From contig JBAMJR010000085.1 of assembly GCA_038501785.1 (NCBI GenBank), positions 2,001,001 to 2,065,000 on the forward strand: a stretch of 64,000 nt of DNA, given 5' to 3'. The position numbers and the translations under genes are program-made. Each line of letters opens with the position of its first letter. Positions within the stretch are counted from its first letter, which is position 1. Below, piece by piece: positions 1-11,724 of the stretch. The stretch is from Myoxocephalus aenaeus. Taxonomy: Eukaryota > Chordata > Actinopteri > Perciformes > Cottidae. Under the pieces are notes generated by a model, which worked only from the letters and a program-made list of their open reading frames with translations, had not been told where the DNA came from and ran no database searches.

Positions 1-167
1 GTGCGTGACTCTCAGACTGCTGCAGGGTGTAGGACGACCGGATGAGGTGCTGGCATGTGTGGAGGCCGGTGTGGACCTGTTCGAGAGTTTCTTCCCCTTC
101 CAAGTGACGGAACGAGGCTGTGCTCTTTGCTTCAGCTTCGACATCTCCCCGGACCCAGAGCTCGCAG
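1..167 (+). CDS. qtrt2: qtrt2 internal coding exon (left end cut by the window)
   Basis: The reading frame starts at base 2 and runs to the donor CTCGCAG|GTAGAG, with GT at 168-169. It ends in phase 1. It encodes the DEVLACVEAGVDLFESFFP region of the TIM-barrel TGT fold. The exon's own acceptor lies at or before base 1. Confidence 0.88.
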
Positions 168-1185
168 GTAGAGCTTGTTTTTACTTTACAACATTTAGAG
201 GGTAATTCAATATATCTGATGAAAGAATGTTTAACTTAATTGGCAGCTGTGGTGCATTGACGGATAATTATCTTGTTATTGACCCTTCTCTTAGTCCCGA
301 ACTCAAACGCAGATTGGTCAATCATGGTGTAGCTTCGGGGTTAAATGTTGAGTAATAGTGATACTCGTTACCCAGATATACCTTTAAAAAATGTTACGTT
401 TCTACGCGAGTATGTCAGCACATCATTAACTAGCGTTGGCACGTTTATGCTACGCAAGCTACTGAAGGTATACTGAACTGCTACACACGCTGCTTTTCTT
501 TTTAATGATTGTAACATTGCATTAAGACCTACCTGGTTGTGTTGTTACAGGTGTGTAGTTGAGATAAACATGAGGCTAGAGGTTGAGGATGAGTCTGGTC
601 TGTGTCAAGAGGAAAATCGGTAGGAGGGAAGTGGGTAAGGGGCCATTCAAAGCCCCACTTTACGCCCCCCATTTGGTGTCACTCCTGGTGTAATCCCATC
701 GCTTGATGGTCTCTAGTTTATGAATATGGTGCCTCAACACCAAACTCCATTAATAAACAGCCTATATTATTGTTCATGAGTTTAGATGTATTTCCTTTCT
801 CAAATCCTCCTGCCTCATTTTGGTCTTGTCACACGAATCGAACATCAGCAGATGTAGATCAAGCTTGTTAACTTCCAGCTGCTCTAACCTTTCCATTTAA
901 TCTGCATCACATATTCCCATTACAAATGTATTGTTTCACACACAATTTATGCAACTGTCACCTGTTTTTAGACTTTGAAAATGCTTGGAGATGTTTCTGG
1001 TGCTTATACAAACATAAAGGGCAAAAAGGCTGAGTGTCTTCAGTAAATGAACAGCCATTAATCAGCTTTTAACAAGAGGAAGTTTGACTGTGGTTTTCAC
1101 ATAAAGAATAGGAAAGAAGTGTGTTTCTGTGTCTTAATGTGAATATCCTTGCAGATGATGGATTTATTTTGCCTGAAAATCAGAG

Positions 1186-1238
<53 letters not shown>

Positions 1239-4124
1239 CGCACACGTTTGTTTTCTAGCCCCAGGTCAGTTGAAGTAATTAGGTAGAAAGAAATTCCACT
1301 GGTGGAATTAAATCAATGGTGCATTAGATAGCTGCTCAGGTAACCAGTAAGTCCAGGCCCGTCATTCTGATTGTTGTCCCAAGTGAAAAGCTAAATAATC
1401 GTTATGACAAGAGCTTCAGGAAATGCCCTGCTGGAGACTTTGTGCTTCATTAAAAAGTAGCGTAAAATTCTACAGCTAGAGTGAAGTTCGGTATCCGGCA
1501 GCATCTCGTGTCAGACAGCATTAATCAATACTGCTCTGGAGTGTAATGGAGATCAGTGGAGGTGAGAGCAGCAGCAGTGGTGTCAAACCTGGAGAGAAAT
1601 TCAAATTCCCCTCCCAGCCAATTACAGAAATCCTGTGGGGGGAACTTTCCAGTGAACCTTTTTGACACTGTAGACCAGATGCTATTTCATTCCCTCCCTA
1701 CCCGATCACCCTCTGGCGGTTTTACACTTCATGTTTTCATCATCGGATCTTACTTTTATCCCCTAAGTACACTTCCTCTACATATTCTGCCCTAAAAAGT
1801 CAAAACGCTCCAGTACATATTTGGTCAAATTTAAGATAGATTTTTGGGTGGTTATTGCAAAGATGGGCCACTGTGACTCAGTGGTTAGCATGCCCATCTT
1901 TCAATCAGAGGATCGGTGGTTCGATCCCCGGCTCCGCTAGTCCATGTCGATGTGTCCTTGAGGAAGACACTTAACCCCTAATTGCTCCCCGTTGCTGTGT
2001 CTACGGTGTAAAGAGCAAAAATCTAAGTCGCTTTGGATAAAAGCGTCAGCTAAATGAAATGTAATGTAAAAAGATTGATTTAGGACTAGAATCGGTTTAA
2101 CCATAATAGGAAAATGTATTATGGATGTATTATTATTATTATTATTAGAAATGTGTAATTTCAGGGAAACAAACAGTAGTCCTGCTAACCTAACTAGCTT
2201 GGCTTATCACAGAGGCAGTAACTGCCATCGCTAGCGTAACCTCTGACTCAAGTGAAGTTAATATGATTGTATGTTGTTGAGCCAGGCGGCCACCAGGGGG
2301 CGACTCCTCTGGTTCCAAAAATAAGTCTGATTGTATAGAATATAAGAATATGACTCTACTTCTCACTTGATTTACCTCAGTAACCATCAGTCTATGTTTC
2401 AATCGCTAGTTTAAAGTCTTCAATACAACGTGATGATCTTTTAGTAAATTGTAGTTAAATTTAGCGTAAAATAGACCCTCTTTAGGGCGGGGCTACCTTT
2501 TTGATTGACAGGTTGCTACCACAACGTTGTCCGGTCTAATAGTTGTCCATGTTATCGTCTTAGAACTTTAACCCTTTCACAGTGTGTTTTCCGTTCATGA
2601 AAGTTTATTATAACATTTTGATTGCTTGGATATTTCTTGTTCAGCGTTCGGTTGTTGTTGCAAAAACACGAGATGGCGACGGTTAAAATGCCGAACTCAA
2701 GGCTTCAAAACGGTAGTCCACAAACCAATGGGGGATCTCATGGTGACGACGTCCACTTCTAGTAGACAGTCAATGGGCTGAGCTACCTTTTGAATGACGT
2801 ATTTAAATGTATTTAATTAAAGACTAATTAATGAAACTAGCTGAATTTACCAAAAGGAAAGGAAGTATGACCATGAAGAACACATTATCTTGGTTGTGTT
2901 TTCTTTGCAGCCTTTTAGACGTCAAAATATTGAGTGTATGCATGCAAAATATTAGGGTTTCCACCTGTCTGCTTCAGTTTGGCTACGCTGTTCTGCTTTA
3001 TGCTTTTGAAGGACATAAGTTCTCTTCAGTGCAAGTTACTGCTCCCTCCTTCACATGTTATCAGCTTTGGTCAAGCCTCATTTTGTTCCTGGTATTCTCT
3101 TATCAACTCCTCTTTAAGCTAAATTCCATTGTATGCTCTGTTTATACACTTTGTTGCTCTCTGCTTCACCCGCTTCAGTTTGCACTAAACCCATTTTGCT
3201 CTCTTGTTACCTTTTAAACGCTATCTTTAATTATATGCATTGTTATGGACCATTTTCATCCTTTTTCTCTTTCCCTCCTCCCTGTAATTTGCATCTTCCT
3301 TATACCCCGTGTGTCTGTAACTGTGGAACACCTCCAGTGAACAACAGCCCTCAGGATAAAACACGGTCTTTATCACCTCTGGTTACTTTTCTATTCTCAT
3401 TAAATTAAGTGAAGTAACCTTGCAGCGTGAGACAGGCCTCGGTTGTCAGAACACAGGCAGTAAGTCATTATATTATAACAGCGGGAGAGAATATAGAACA
3501 CAGCAGTGTTTAAAAGGGGTCAAGCTGCAGTATGTGTTCCCGTTTTATTTTCGCGTGCGGGCTGATGGAGAGCTGAGGTTTTCTATTGTGTTGAGCTGGG
3601 ACTAATGCGATGCATCTGTGCTTTACTAGTGCTGGAGCTGGAGGAAGAGAGGGACACGTCGGGAGAGACGCAACAGAATGGAGATTTAAATCCTGACGAT
3701 CAGTCGCGGATGACATCCTTTGAGATCAATCTCAAAGACCAGAGGTTTGTGGCAGATGTCATAAAACCCCAACGGCTTTCAAAAGTCGCAATGCTTACAG
3801 AATCAAGAACACTTGATTTACATTTTGGGTGCCTGTTCATGAATTCTACTTACTTAAACTTTCTTTGAACTTCGATCCAGATACAAAGATGACTTCAGGC
3901 CCCTGGTTGAGGGGTGTGTCTGCTACTGCTGTCAGAACCACCAGAGGGCGTACCTGCACCACCTGCTGGTGACCAATGAGCTGCTGGCTGGAGTATTGCT
4001 CATGATCCACAACACGGCCCACTATCATGCCTTCTTCGGCGCCCTGAGAGATGCTCTGGCCAATGATAAACTGGATGTCCTTAAGAGACGGGTACTTAGG
4101 GAGAGCGGCGGCAGACCGAAATAA
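1..4124 (+). CDS. qtrt2: Queuine tRNA-ribosyltransferase accessory subunit 2, 3' part of gene
   Basis: The gene enters from the left edge, so its 5' exons are missing. Visible coding exons are about 1-167, 3630-3744 and 3881-4124 (TAA at 4122-4124), all with GT-AG borders and matching phases (1, then 2). The first encodes the conserved stretch GRPDEVLACVEAGVDLFESF followed by VTERGCALCFSFD, the second a variable acidic linker ending in MTSFEINLKDQR, the third the C-terminus. The zinc site of the TGT fold is visible as C-V-C-Y-C-C (CxCxxC pattern), with the downstream histidine in the YLHHLLVTNELLAG stretch. From family knowledge, QTRT2 is the non-catalytic partner of QTRT1; the heterodimer exchanges guanine for queuine at the wobble base of GUN-anticodon tRNAs. 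Identification rests on close resemblance to mammalian QTRT2 over all three exons. No frameshift or stop is seen in the part present. Confidence 0.93.
1187..1230. repeat. TG microsatellite
   Basis: An uninterrupted (TG)n tract that passes into CGCGCG and CACACG on its right side, within the qtrt2 intron. Confidence 0.97.
1864..2069 (+). repeat. tRNA-derived SINE, near full length
   Basis: The head has a pol III A-box-like stretch (TGACTCAGTGGTTAGC) and a B box (GGTTCGATCCC), as in tRNA genes. It is followed by a linker and the tail CGCTTTGGATAAAAGCGTC, then AAATGAAATGTAATGT. This tail is the 3' end that fish SINEs share with partner LINEs. Shorter relatives of the head lie at 5698-5790 and 11559-11724. 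Confidence 0.85.
2170..2810. repeat. Dispersed fish repeat, probably non-autonomous DNA element
   Basis: The block holds several stretches I associate with a common teleost interspersed family: CCACCAGGGGGCGACTCC near 2292, the TTGATTGACAGGTTGCTACC stretch near 2502, and the CACAAACCAATGGGGGATC and ACGACGTCCACTTCTAG stretches near 2718-2765. There is no coding potential. Ends were not located exactly and class is uncertain. Confidence 0.5.
3630..3744 (+). CDS. qtrt2: qtrt2 penultimate coding exon
   Basis: The acceptor is tttactag| with AG at 3628-3629 and the donor CAGAG|GTTTGT. It enters in phase 1 (G+TG gives Val) and leaves in phase 2. It encodes the poorly conserved acidic insert (LELEEERDTSGETQQNGD) and then the conserved TSFEINLKD motif. 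The 3.46-kb intron before it carries a SINE, a TG microsatellite and a longer dispersed repeat. Confidence 0.88.
3881..4124 (+). CDS. qtrt2: qtrt2 terminal coding exon with the zinc site
   Basis: The acceptor is cgatccag| ending at 3880. AG from the previous exon plus A gives Arg, then YKDDFRPLVEGCVCYCC. The CxCxxC zinc ligands and the HHLLVTNELLAGVLLMIHN segment are the family signature. The frame stops at TAA 4122-4124. Confidence 0.92.
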
Positions 4125-4824
4125 TTGACTTTGACTGATAAATCAGAATGATAGGAGAGGGATTGATCCTGCTTTTCCTCTCAAGGATCACTGGTCTGAC
4201 TCAATCAAAGCCTTACTACTCAAGAGACCTTGAGGCCAAGTCCCTCCATATATCTCTGAAGTTACGTCTCAGAAGCACGTTTAAAAGAGGAGGATGAAAA
4301 GACGACGACGCATATAAAGACGACCATTTGATGTGTGTTCCTTTGGTTTGTGTCTTGGTTTCACACCAACCAGTTGGGACTTCCTTAAGCCTGTGTATTG
4401 ATCAGAGCAGATAGCCAGGAGAAGTCAAGGCGAGGTGGCTGTGAAAGGAGCTGGATAGGAGGTCAAGAGGACTTTGTATAAAGAGGGAAATGTGAGGATG
4501 GATGGTGGTGTACTATCGACAATGACTGAATCCCTCTAAGCTTCCTTTAGTGGTCTGACTGCAGGATAGCAGGTGACTAATATCCTCCGGACTCATTGAC
4601 ATCAACTTGGGGAGCCAGTTATTCGAGGAAGAAATTGCTGAAATATATCTTTCTTTTCTCCTGTTATACATTAAAACATAATTTGTGTAAAAGGATTTCC
4701 TTGAGGCTTTTTGTCATTTCATACTTTATTAATCTCTATTGGTGAAATAATTGTCATGCGTCTTTGACTTCTTGCTGTTGTCAAACCTACTGAATAACCA
4801 GCATGTATGACTGGATCGTGTCAT

Positions 4825-4830
4825 AATAAA
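4825..4830 (+). terminator. Candidate qtrt2 polyadenylation signal
   Basis: This is an AATAAA hexamer about 700 bp after the qtrt2 stop codon, the first canonical one I found in the 3' flank. An ATTAAA at about 4670 is an alternative. Use of either is inferred. Confidence 0.45.
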
Positions 4831-5395
4831 CTCAACATGCAGATGTGGTGGTTGTTGTCTCTCGTGGGTTTCGGGGAGGTTAACTGAAGGTTCGAGCTGA
4901 CAGCTCCACCGTTCCCGCTGCTGAGAAAGGATAAAGATCAGGGATAGATATGGGTCTCTACTGCCTCCCGTGCAGCAATGGAGGGAGGCTTTTTGAAGGG
5001 GAGGATATGTAATTGACTACCATACCGTGCAGATGTCTTTGGGGACAGACAGGAGTGTGACAGATTTATGGTACAGCAATGACTTTTGTCAGACCTTTAC
5101 TGCATTGAGCATTATATAGTAGTTGGTTGGAGGATTTGCGGTCATCAATAAGTGGCGAAGTGCATAAATACTTACGAAATATAGCATAAAATTGGTTTGG
5201 AAAGAAAGTAGTTTATTTATGCCTGTGGGGAAAATAAGTCTAAAGCAGTAACCTCTAGACTTCTGTTTATTCTAAGGTTTAAGGCTGTAGACACAAGCTA
5301 GTGTGGAGAAGGTTCTGAAGTCTATCCCTCAGATTATCCAGTAAAAATAGAAGTAGTGAATGGATAATGCCTTCCTTTCCCTGGATAGCTGCTAT

Positions 5396-6122
5396 TAGTG
5401 ATGGCGAGATGAAGCTTCCTGAAGCATTGAAGCTTTCCATCCAATTGGTTCGCTCATGGGCCGAAGCTTCATGGGGCTTCATTTGCTCTACTGCGCCACC
5501 AAGTGGACATACATGTAAAACAGGCAGCGTGATCACAACGACACCATGGCTTTGGTGTGTGAAGCTTTGAATTTAATAAATTATGTTTGTGACGCCAATA
5601 CATCAGTTATTAACTTATTAATATTGTGTCTATCTTTATGATATAATGGCGGGGTCAAAATCAAAGGTGGAAACAAATTGGGAAGCGAGTTGTGATGTGA
5701 CTGTGGGTCAGTGGTTAGATTAACCGTCTTTCAGTCAGAGGATTGGTGGTTCGAGCCTCAGCTCCGCTAGTCCATGTTGATGTGTCCAAATAGTTACTTT
5801 TTTAAATAAGAACTTTTCCACAGTGCTGGGCTTTTTGGGACTATTTTGCCTCCTTTATAAAATACCCTTTCACAGGCACAGATGACGCTGGGGTACAGAG
5901 AGGAAGGGGGAAATCCATTGAGTTTCGCTGCCCCTTATATTTCAAATCGCACGGCAAACCCACGAACCATTTTTTAATCAGTCACGTGGTACGGCCGGCT
6001 CGCGAGGCTTCGAACGTCACCACATACGTCATCGACACAAGCCTCGATACGCGCTTCACCAAAATCTACCTGGATTACTCGACACGCGCATCGAAGCCTC
6101 GACACGAAAGGACACATCACTA
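5396..6122. mobile_element. Non-autonomous hAT-type element (MITE) with 8-bp target duplication
   Basis: The ends are inverted: it starts TAGTGATGGCGAG and finishes GGACACATCACTA. Both sides carry the same 8-bp flank GCTGCTAT (5388-5395 and 6123-6130), the target size of hAT transposons. The 727-bp body is rich in AAGCTTC and GCTTCG words near the ends, which may be subterminal transposase sites, and has no transposase frame. A SINE head is nested at about 5698-5790. Confidence 0.8.
5698..5790 (+). repeat. Partial tRNA-derived SINE nested in the hAT MITE
   Basis: It carries the same tRNA-like head as the SINE at 1864: GGTCAGTGGTTAGAT (A-box side), GGTGGTTCGAGCCTC (B box) and GCTCCGCTAGTCCATG. 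The tail after GATGTGTCC is missing. It entered the MITE after that element formed, or moved with it. Confidence 0.7.
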
Positions 6123-7499
6123 GCTGCTATTGATATTTTAATCAGAAACTCAGTGCAGGTGTTCAGCAGCTCACAAAGAAAGAATGTTTTCTTGTGTGCC
6201 GTGTGCTGAAAAACATTTGTATTAAAGCAAATCTTAAATCTTAAATCAAATCAAATCTTAAATCTTAATCTTAGAGTAAATCTATTGGTAAATATGCTTA
6301 CTTCTGTTAATAGCCATAATTAGGACCCTTTAAAGCTGCTCTTAAGGTTGATAAAAATATAAACTTAATAGGTCTTGATTACTGCATTCCTACTGATTAT
6401 TTAGACTTATCATGGGTGTCTTGAGGCTATGTTCACCAGCTAGTCTCTAACTTTCAAGCAGGTATACGTGAACAGTAATCAGAACTTTTTATTTGGAAAA
6501 AATCTGCCCATTGCAGCTGAAAATTAAACTTGTGGACCATAAAATAATAAAAAAGACAGAACAAAAAGGTATTAAAATTCTCCATAAATGAGTTTCAGGG
6601 GATTTGTCCTGTGAGTGACACAGGACCATCCCATTTTCATATAAAAACATTTATTAGTGCAGCATACTGGCAGACCGAGATTGAGTAACTTATTTTTTTT
6701 TTTAAAGTTTGCAGCAGTATAATACAACGCTATTATCTCAGTTGTGTCCAGCAATCTTTAAGTTGAGTCGAACAATCTTTATTTGGGGATTAGTTCCATA
6801 TAGTGTTTATATTAGTGGATAAACTAAAAGCAAAGCTGAAAAGGAAAAACACAAACAGACTTATTTCCATCTAGGAGCTTACATTCTTGAGAGCTGATGG
6901 TTATGCCCATTCTTTCTTTGTGCCCATTCTTTCTCTTTCTCTGCCAAACTCGCCGACATTCGGTACAATTTCCATGTAAAAGAGCTCTGAATGACGCTGT
7001 CAGCAGGTGGTCCTCCATAGCTCATTTCAACCAATTATACAGATGGAGAGTGCCATTCAGGCTTGATCACTACCAGCTTCTTTTCTGTCTCTCCACTCTC
7101 CTGAACAAGTTTGCAGTGTGAGCCGAGCTGCACATTTATCCCACATTTATCCCACACGACCAGCCGGATTGTTATCTGCTGATTTGGCAGCACAACTTGA
7201 AAAAGGATGAAATCCGCTGTTCTCCCAAGACAACAGATTCTCATAAAGCCATTGGTGTGAAGTGCAGTAGCTGTTATCGTGGAGGAAATGATGGCAGGAG
7301 AAGGGTTTCATAAGTGAGGGATTGTGCTGTCAGAGCAGAGAAACCAGAGTTTTAACGGGAGAGAGAAAGTACCAGTATTTGTCACTTTGAGAGGGGAAAT
7401 GTCACATTGTGCTGCATTGGGTACCTTAAATCATTGAGTTGACGAGGTGCCATAGCCATCAATGGATTACTCAACAGGCCTCGGGGTCATGTGACCCAT

Positions 7500-7810
7500 T
7501 GGAGAGTGTCTGTTTGAACATTTTGTGACCACAAAGAGACACAAAATAACCACAAGGAAATTGACCATTAACACAAAGAGACAGAATGACCACAATGAGA
7601 CAAAGAACTACAAAGAGATGCAAAACAACAACAAAAAACATTAATAATGACTCCCTGTCTACAAAAAGACAGATGCAAAACAGATAAACAAATATATTAT
7701 AAACCGATATAAAATGAACACAAAGAGACAAAACAACTACAAATCAATGCAAACATGATCACAGGAAGACACAAATTGACCTTAAAGAGCCACAAAACAA
7801 CCACAAAGGG
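7500..7810. repeat. Degenerate tandem array of ACAAAGAGACA-like units
   Basis: Words such as CACAAAGAGACA, GACCACAA and CAAAACAACCACAAA recur every 15-25 bp on the plus strand, with drifted copies between. It is a decayed minisatellite. The open frame on its minus strand (7471-7731) is a by-product of the repeat. Confidence 0.7.
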
Positions 7811-10800
7811 GGAATTGTGTCTCAGTCTGGGTGTTATGCTCCTGTGTAGGACATGTGAAGTATGAGGCATCGGAGTGTTTGTAAAGACTACATCTCTTTG
7901 AATAGATGTGAGAAATATATAAATTTATTTCTGCATATATTGATTTCTGTATTTATAAAGAAGATGCATCTTTATTTTTTGCATTTAATTACAATTGTAT
8001 GACATTATCTTCACTGACTAACGACTCACGATACTACTGAATCACGTGACTAAAGGGATGAACAATTCTAACGTGTCACTTGACTAATGAATCGCGTGTC
8101 TCACAAAAATAAATGAAACATAACATGTCAATGTTTACTTTTTGTTTCACTGGGACCACAAACTGCAGTTTTCTGGTTGAAAGTATGTCAAATGTCCACC
8201 TTTTTGTTTACTTAAATATTCTTAAATTTTTTTCCTCTTTGTATTTGAACAATATATATTTTTTACATTCTTTTACAGATGTATTCTTTATTATGGCACT
8301 CCTATGACTCCATGGTGTGGAACCTCTACATGTCTATGCCCGCGGGACTGTTGACTCATTATTCGTCCAAAGCGGCTGCTTGCTCCCGACTACAGCCACA
8401 CAATGAAACACCAAACTTCATTTCACCAGTCATAAACAATCAGGATACCACAAACCAATGTCGCTTGACCCTCTCCTCTATCCCCATGGTAATCCTTGAC
8501 CACCAGCGAGAAGCAGCCGTGATTTTTGTCACACTGGCCGTGAAGGATTGCTCACTAAAGAGGACTCCAAATGCCTTATTACCCCTCGGATGTATTTCAG
8601 GATTCATGTATTCACATAAATCATCAGCTGACAATGTCCTAAATCAGCGGAGACCTACTCGGTCGGTCAGTTGCTCTGATTGAATATTTCATAAGGTTAC
8701 ACAACGTTACAATGTATAGGCGTAGGTTAAAGTACTCTCAAATATAGAGATAGGGAAGGTCATATTGCATTCATGCTCCAGACTTTTTGGTTAACATCCC
8801 TCATGACCTTCTGCCCCGGTGTCATGTGTACATTTAATGGGATGGGATAGGAAACCAGTAAAGAATGTGCATGGATTAAAACAATCTGTGTTGTACGTCT
8901 GCGCACATCTATGACTGGTTTATGTCATGCTTGTAAACACGCACACGCAGCCAGCTTCCACTTCCAGGAATTTTCTGTAAATCATGCTTTATTATCGATA
9001 GCTGAACAATAGTACCAGGGATACGTAACACGCGTTTTTCTTCTTTGGCACCTTTAAGTGGGAGTGATGCTCCGTCTGTACAGTGAGTCAGTTCCTGAAT
9101 GCAGGATTACTGTGTGATGTATAACGGCTCTTACTATTCAAGGAGCTAAAATCCTCTTTTTCTGGAGAAAAATAATTTGGATAACTGAGTTAGTTCAGAG
9201 TTTATACAAAGGACACTAAATATTACAGAAGGTCAGGTGCGCTTTCGCTTCTGTGGTTTCTGTGATTCTCTACTAGAGCAGGCTTTTCATTATTATTGCT
9301 CTGCTGCCCTAGAGGTCGCTGGAAGTTGAACGAAAGGTCAGCTGCGTTGAGACAGTGGACGGATGAAAAGGCCAGGAATTTGACCTTTACTGGTGAGGAT
9401 CATCGGTTAATGCGGGTAAATGGGGAATGAACGCCTCCGTTCAGCATCTTTCCAGGTCTGGGCTGTTTGCTGAAATGGAAGGAGGAAGGGATGTAGGAAA
9501 GGAAAGGGCGTTCAGTAAAATATTAACACTAAAAGGGTTCTCAGCAGCTGCATTAGTATCACCTTTTACAGTACAGGGAAATTGCCTGAAGTGATTTGCT
9601 GCACTTGAAGTGTTTACTGCTAAAGGTATCTTCAAGGATGTATCCCTACACTATTTTTGAATAGGCAATAGTTTGAAGTCCCTTTTACGCAACGACTGAT
9701 GATTTAAGGATTCATCTTCCTCTAATGGTGCGACGCGTGGAATATATCCTCGAGGGAGTTGTTTATGATATTTCCTTTAAGGAGCAGAGGGGGTAATTTG
9801 TGAAGCACCTTCAAACCATTTACATTTGATTGCCACGGTTGTTTATAGCTGATGTGGCTCTTGTTTAAAAGAAAGAAAAGACGTGTGGTGACGGAAGACT
9901 TAATTATGCTGAATTTATGTGATCCCTGTGCCATTAATCAAACATATTCATATACATGTCAACTGTAACTCAGGATGGTTTATTGTTAATTCTAAAATCA
10001 TTATTTTTAAATTTAAAAATTATACAGGCTAATTTTAATATTAGAAATTATTTTCCACATTTTAAAGTGCTTGGATGAAGAATAATGGGTATTGAGGCTG
10101 CAAGACATGGGCCATTAACAGCAATTTAAGGTGTGCCTCACCAATAGCAACCCATCTGCCTCAGTCATATCTTTTATCAGAATCACACTGTCTTCATGTA
10201 CAGCACATTGTGTGCCTTTTGTAAGTTAGTAAGTGTGGATTTTCTACCTGGGCCTTCAGTGGATCAGCTGTTCACGGCGTGGTACATTCTCAAGTACGTG
10301 GAAGGAAGCTCAACTAACTCAAATCAACAGTGACGGCACCGACAATCAGTGACAATTCAATATAATTTAATTGTAATGACAGCTTGGGGGTTTTCGTTCT
10401 CAAGAGTGTGACCCAACGTCTTGATTGGCTTCCACGCAGCGAGAGCCCTGATTAAATAGTGATGGGTATCTGAAGGGTGTGGTTGATTCCTTTTGAGATG
10501 CAGCGAGACATGAGCAGAGGTTGGTCTTCTTTGCCTCACAGCAAGGCACGAATGTTGCAACAGCTACTTTGTGCCATGTTTGGCAATATTTCTTAATGGT
10601 GCACACAGTATTTTTTGTTCTCATACAAACTGTGGATCTCACTTTTGCAAGACTAGAAGGGTATTCATAAAACATTGGATAGGGTATGATGGATGTAAGG
10701 ACAATAAAGTGACATTCAACAGCAGCCTTCAAGGGAGCAGGCAACCGGTATAGAAAGTGAATTTTTAAGTGGGAGAAATGAGGACTGTGGAGAGAAATCC

Positions 10801-11558
10801 CATTGCTCCTGCTCTTAGAAATGAGTTTTCTTTCTTGTGACCTGTATGAGTATAGCGGCAGCCGATAACAGAGATTTATAAATTTATCTGGATTTGAAGG
10901 TACATCAAAGGCAGATGCGCTTATCGAGCTTGAAAGCACATCACATATCTGTTGCTCAGCATGGTGTCACTGCAAATTGTGGTGTTTTTAAACCTATTTT
11001 CCTTTCAATATCTCCTCTTTATACAATTTAGAAAACATAAACATACTCTGCATTGAAAAAAGCTCAATAAAGAACTGAAAAAACAACAACTTCAAAGCAC
11101 ATCTAGGCCTACTCCCTCATTGAGAATTCCAGTCTATGAATAGCAGCCGCCTCAGGCCTCACGCCGCTCCCAACACCACCGCTGGTCCGCTTAGAACTAG
11201 CCTCCACACAGGCCATGTCATCTAAAATACATTGAGCTGATTCTCATTCAAGCTTTATGTCAGTATACGCTCAGGAATACTGCATACCGAACACTTTACT
11301 GAGCTGAGAACTTCTTTCCATTAAAAACATCTGAGTATCTGAAAATGTGAGCTGACCAAATTCTAACAATTTGAGATTATTGTCTGCATGATTACAACTG
11401 AAGGAGTTCTTAGACGAACACAAAGGACTCTAATCCCGTTGGGGGTTCAACACACGCGACACGTTTTAACTTGTAGCTTACATGAATAAGAAATCATTGG
11501 TTCACAGTCCCTCCTTAATTACATGACACCAACATCTGGAAACCTTGCTCATTGAATG

Positions 11559-11724
11559 ATTGCGGCTCAGATGGTAGAGCATGTCATCGTTCAATCAGAA
11601 GATTGGCGGTTCGATCCCTCGCTCCTTAGTCCATGTCGATGTGTCCTTCGGCAAGACACTTATTAACGTGTAGTGTAGAAGCGCTTTGAGCGGTCACAAG
11701 ACTAGAAAGTACAAGTCCTTATAT
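11559..11724 (+). repeat. tRNA-derived SINE with a different tail
   Basis: The head has GGCTCAGATGGTAGAGC and the B box GGTTCGATCCC, then TAGTCCATGTCGATGTGTCC as in the 1864 copy. After it comes GAAGCGCTTTGAGCGGTCAC and ACTAGAAAGTACAAGTC, another LINE-type tail, so this copy belongs to a different subfamily from the one in the qtrt2 intron. Confidence 0.7.

Larger units (their letters stand above)
168..3629 (+). other. qtrt2 intron
   Basis: The 3.46-kb intron holds a TG microsatellite (1187-1230), a SINE (1864-2069) and a 0.6-kb dispersed repeat (2170-2810). Short open frames such as 2831-3217 show no splice, codon or family signal and look like chance. I see no other gene here. Confidence 0.75.

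Noticed and set aside
1864..1945. tRNA-like sequence with A and B boxes
   Set aside because: It lacks a foldable acceptor stem and is followed by a LINE-type tail, so it is a SINE head and not a tRNA gene.
7500..7810. Possible CRISPR-like spaced repeats
   Set aside because: The units are degenerate, of uneven spacing and eukaryotic in context; it is a decayed minisatellite.
8279..8683. 134-codon plus-strand open frame
   Set aside because: The composition looks random, there is no motif or promoter, and neighbouring frames are closed.
10400..10939. 179-codon open frame on the minus strand in the qtrt2-drd3 interval
   Set aside because: It has no recognisable motif, signal, splice context or repeated family. 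A frame of this length is expected about once by chance in six frames of 64 kb.
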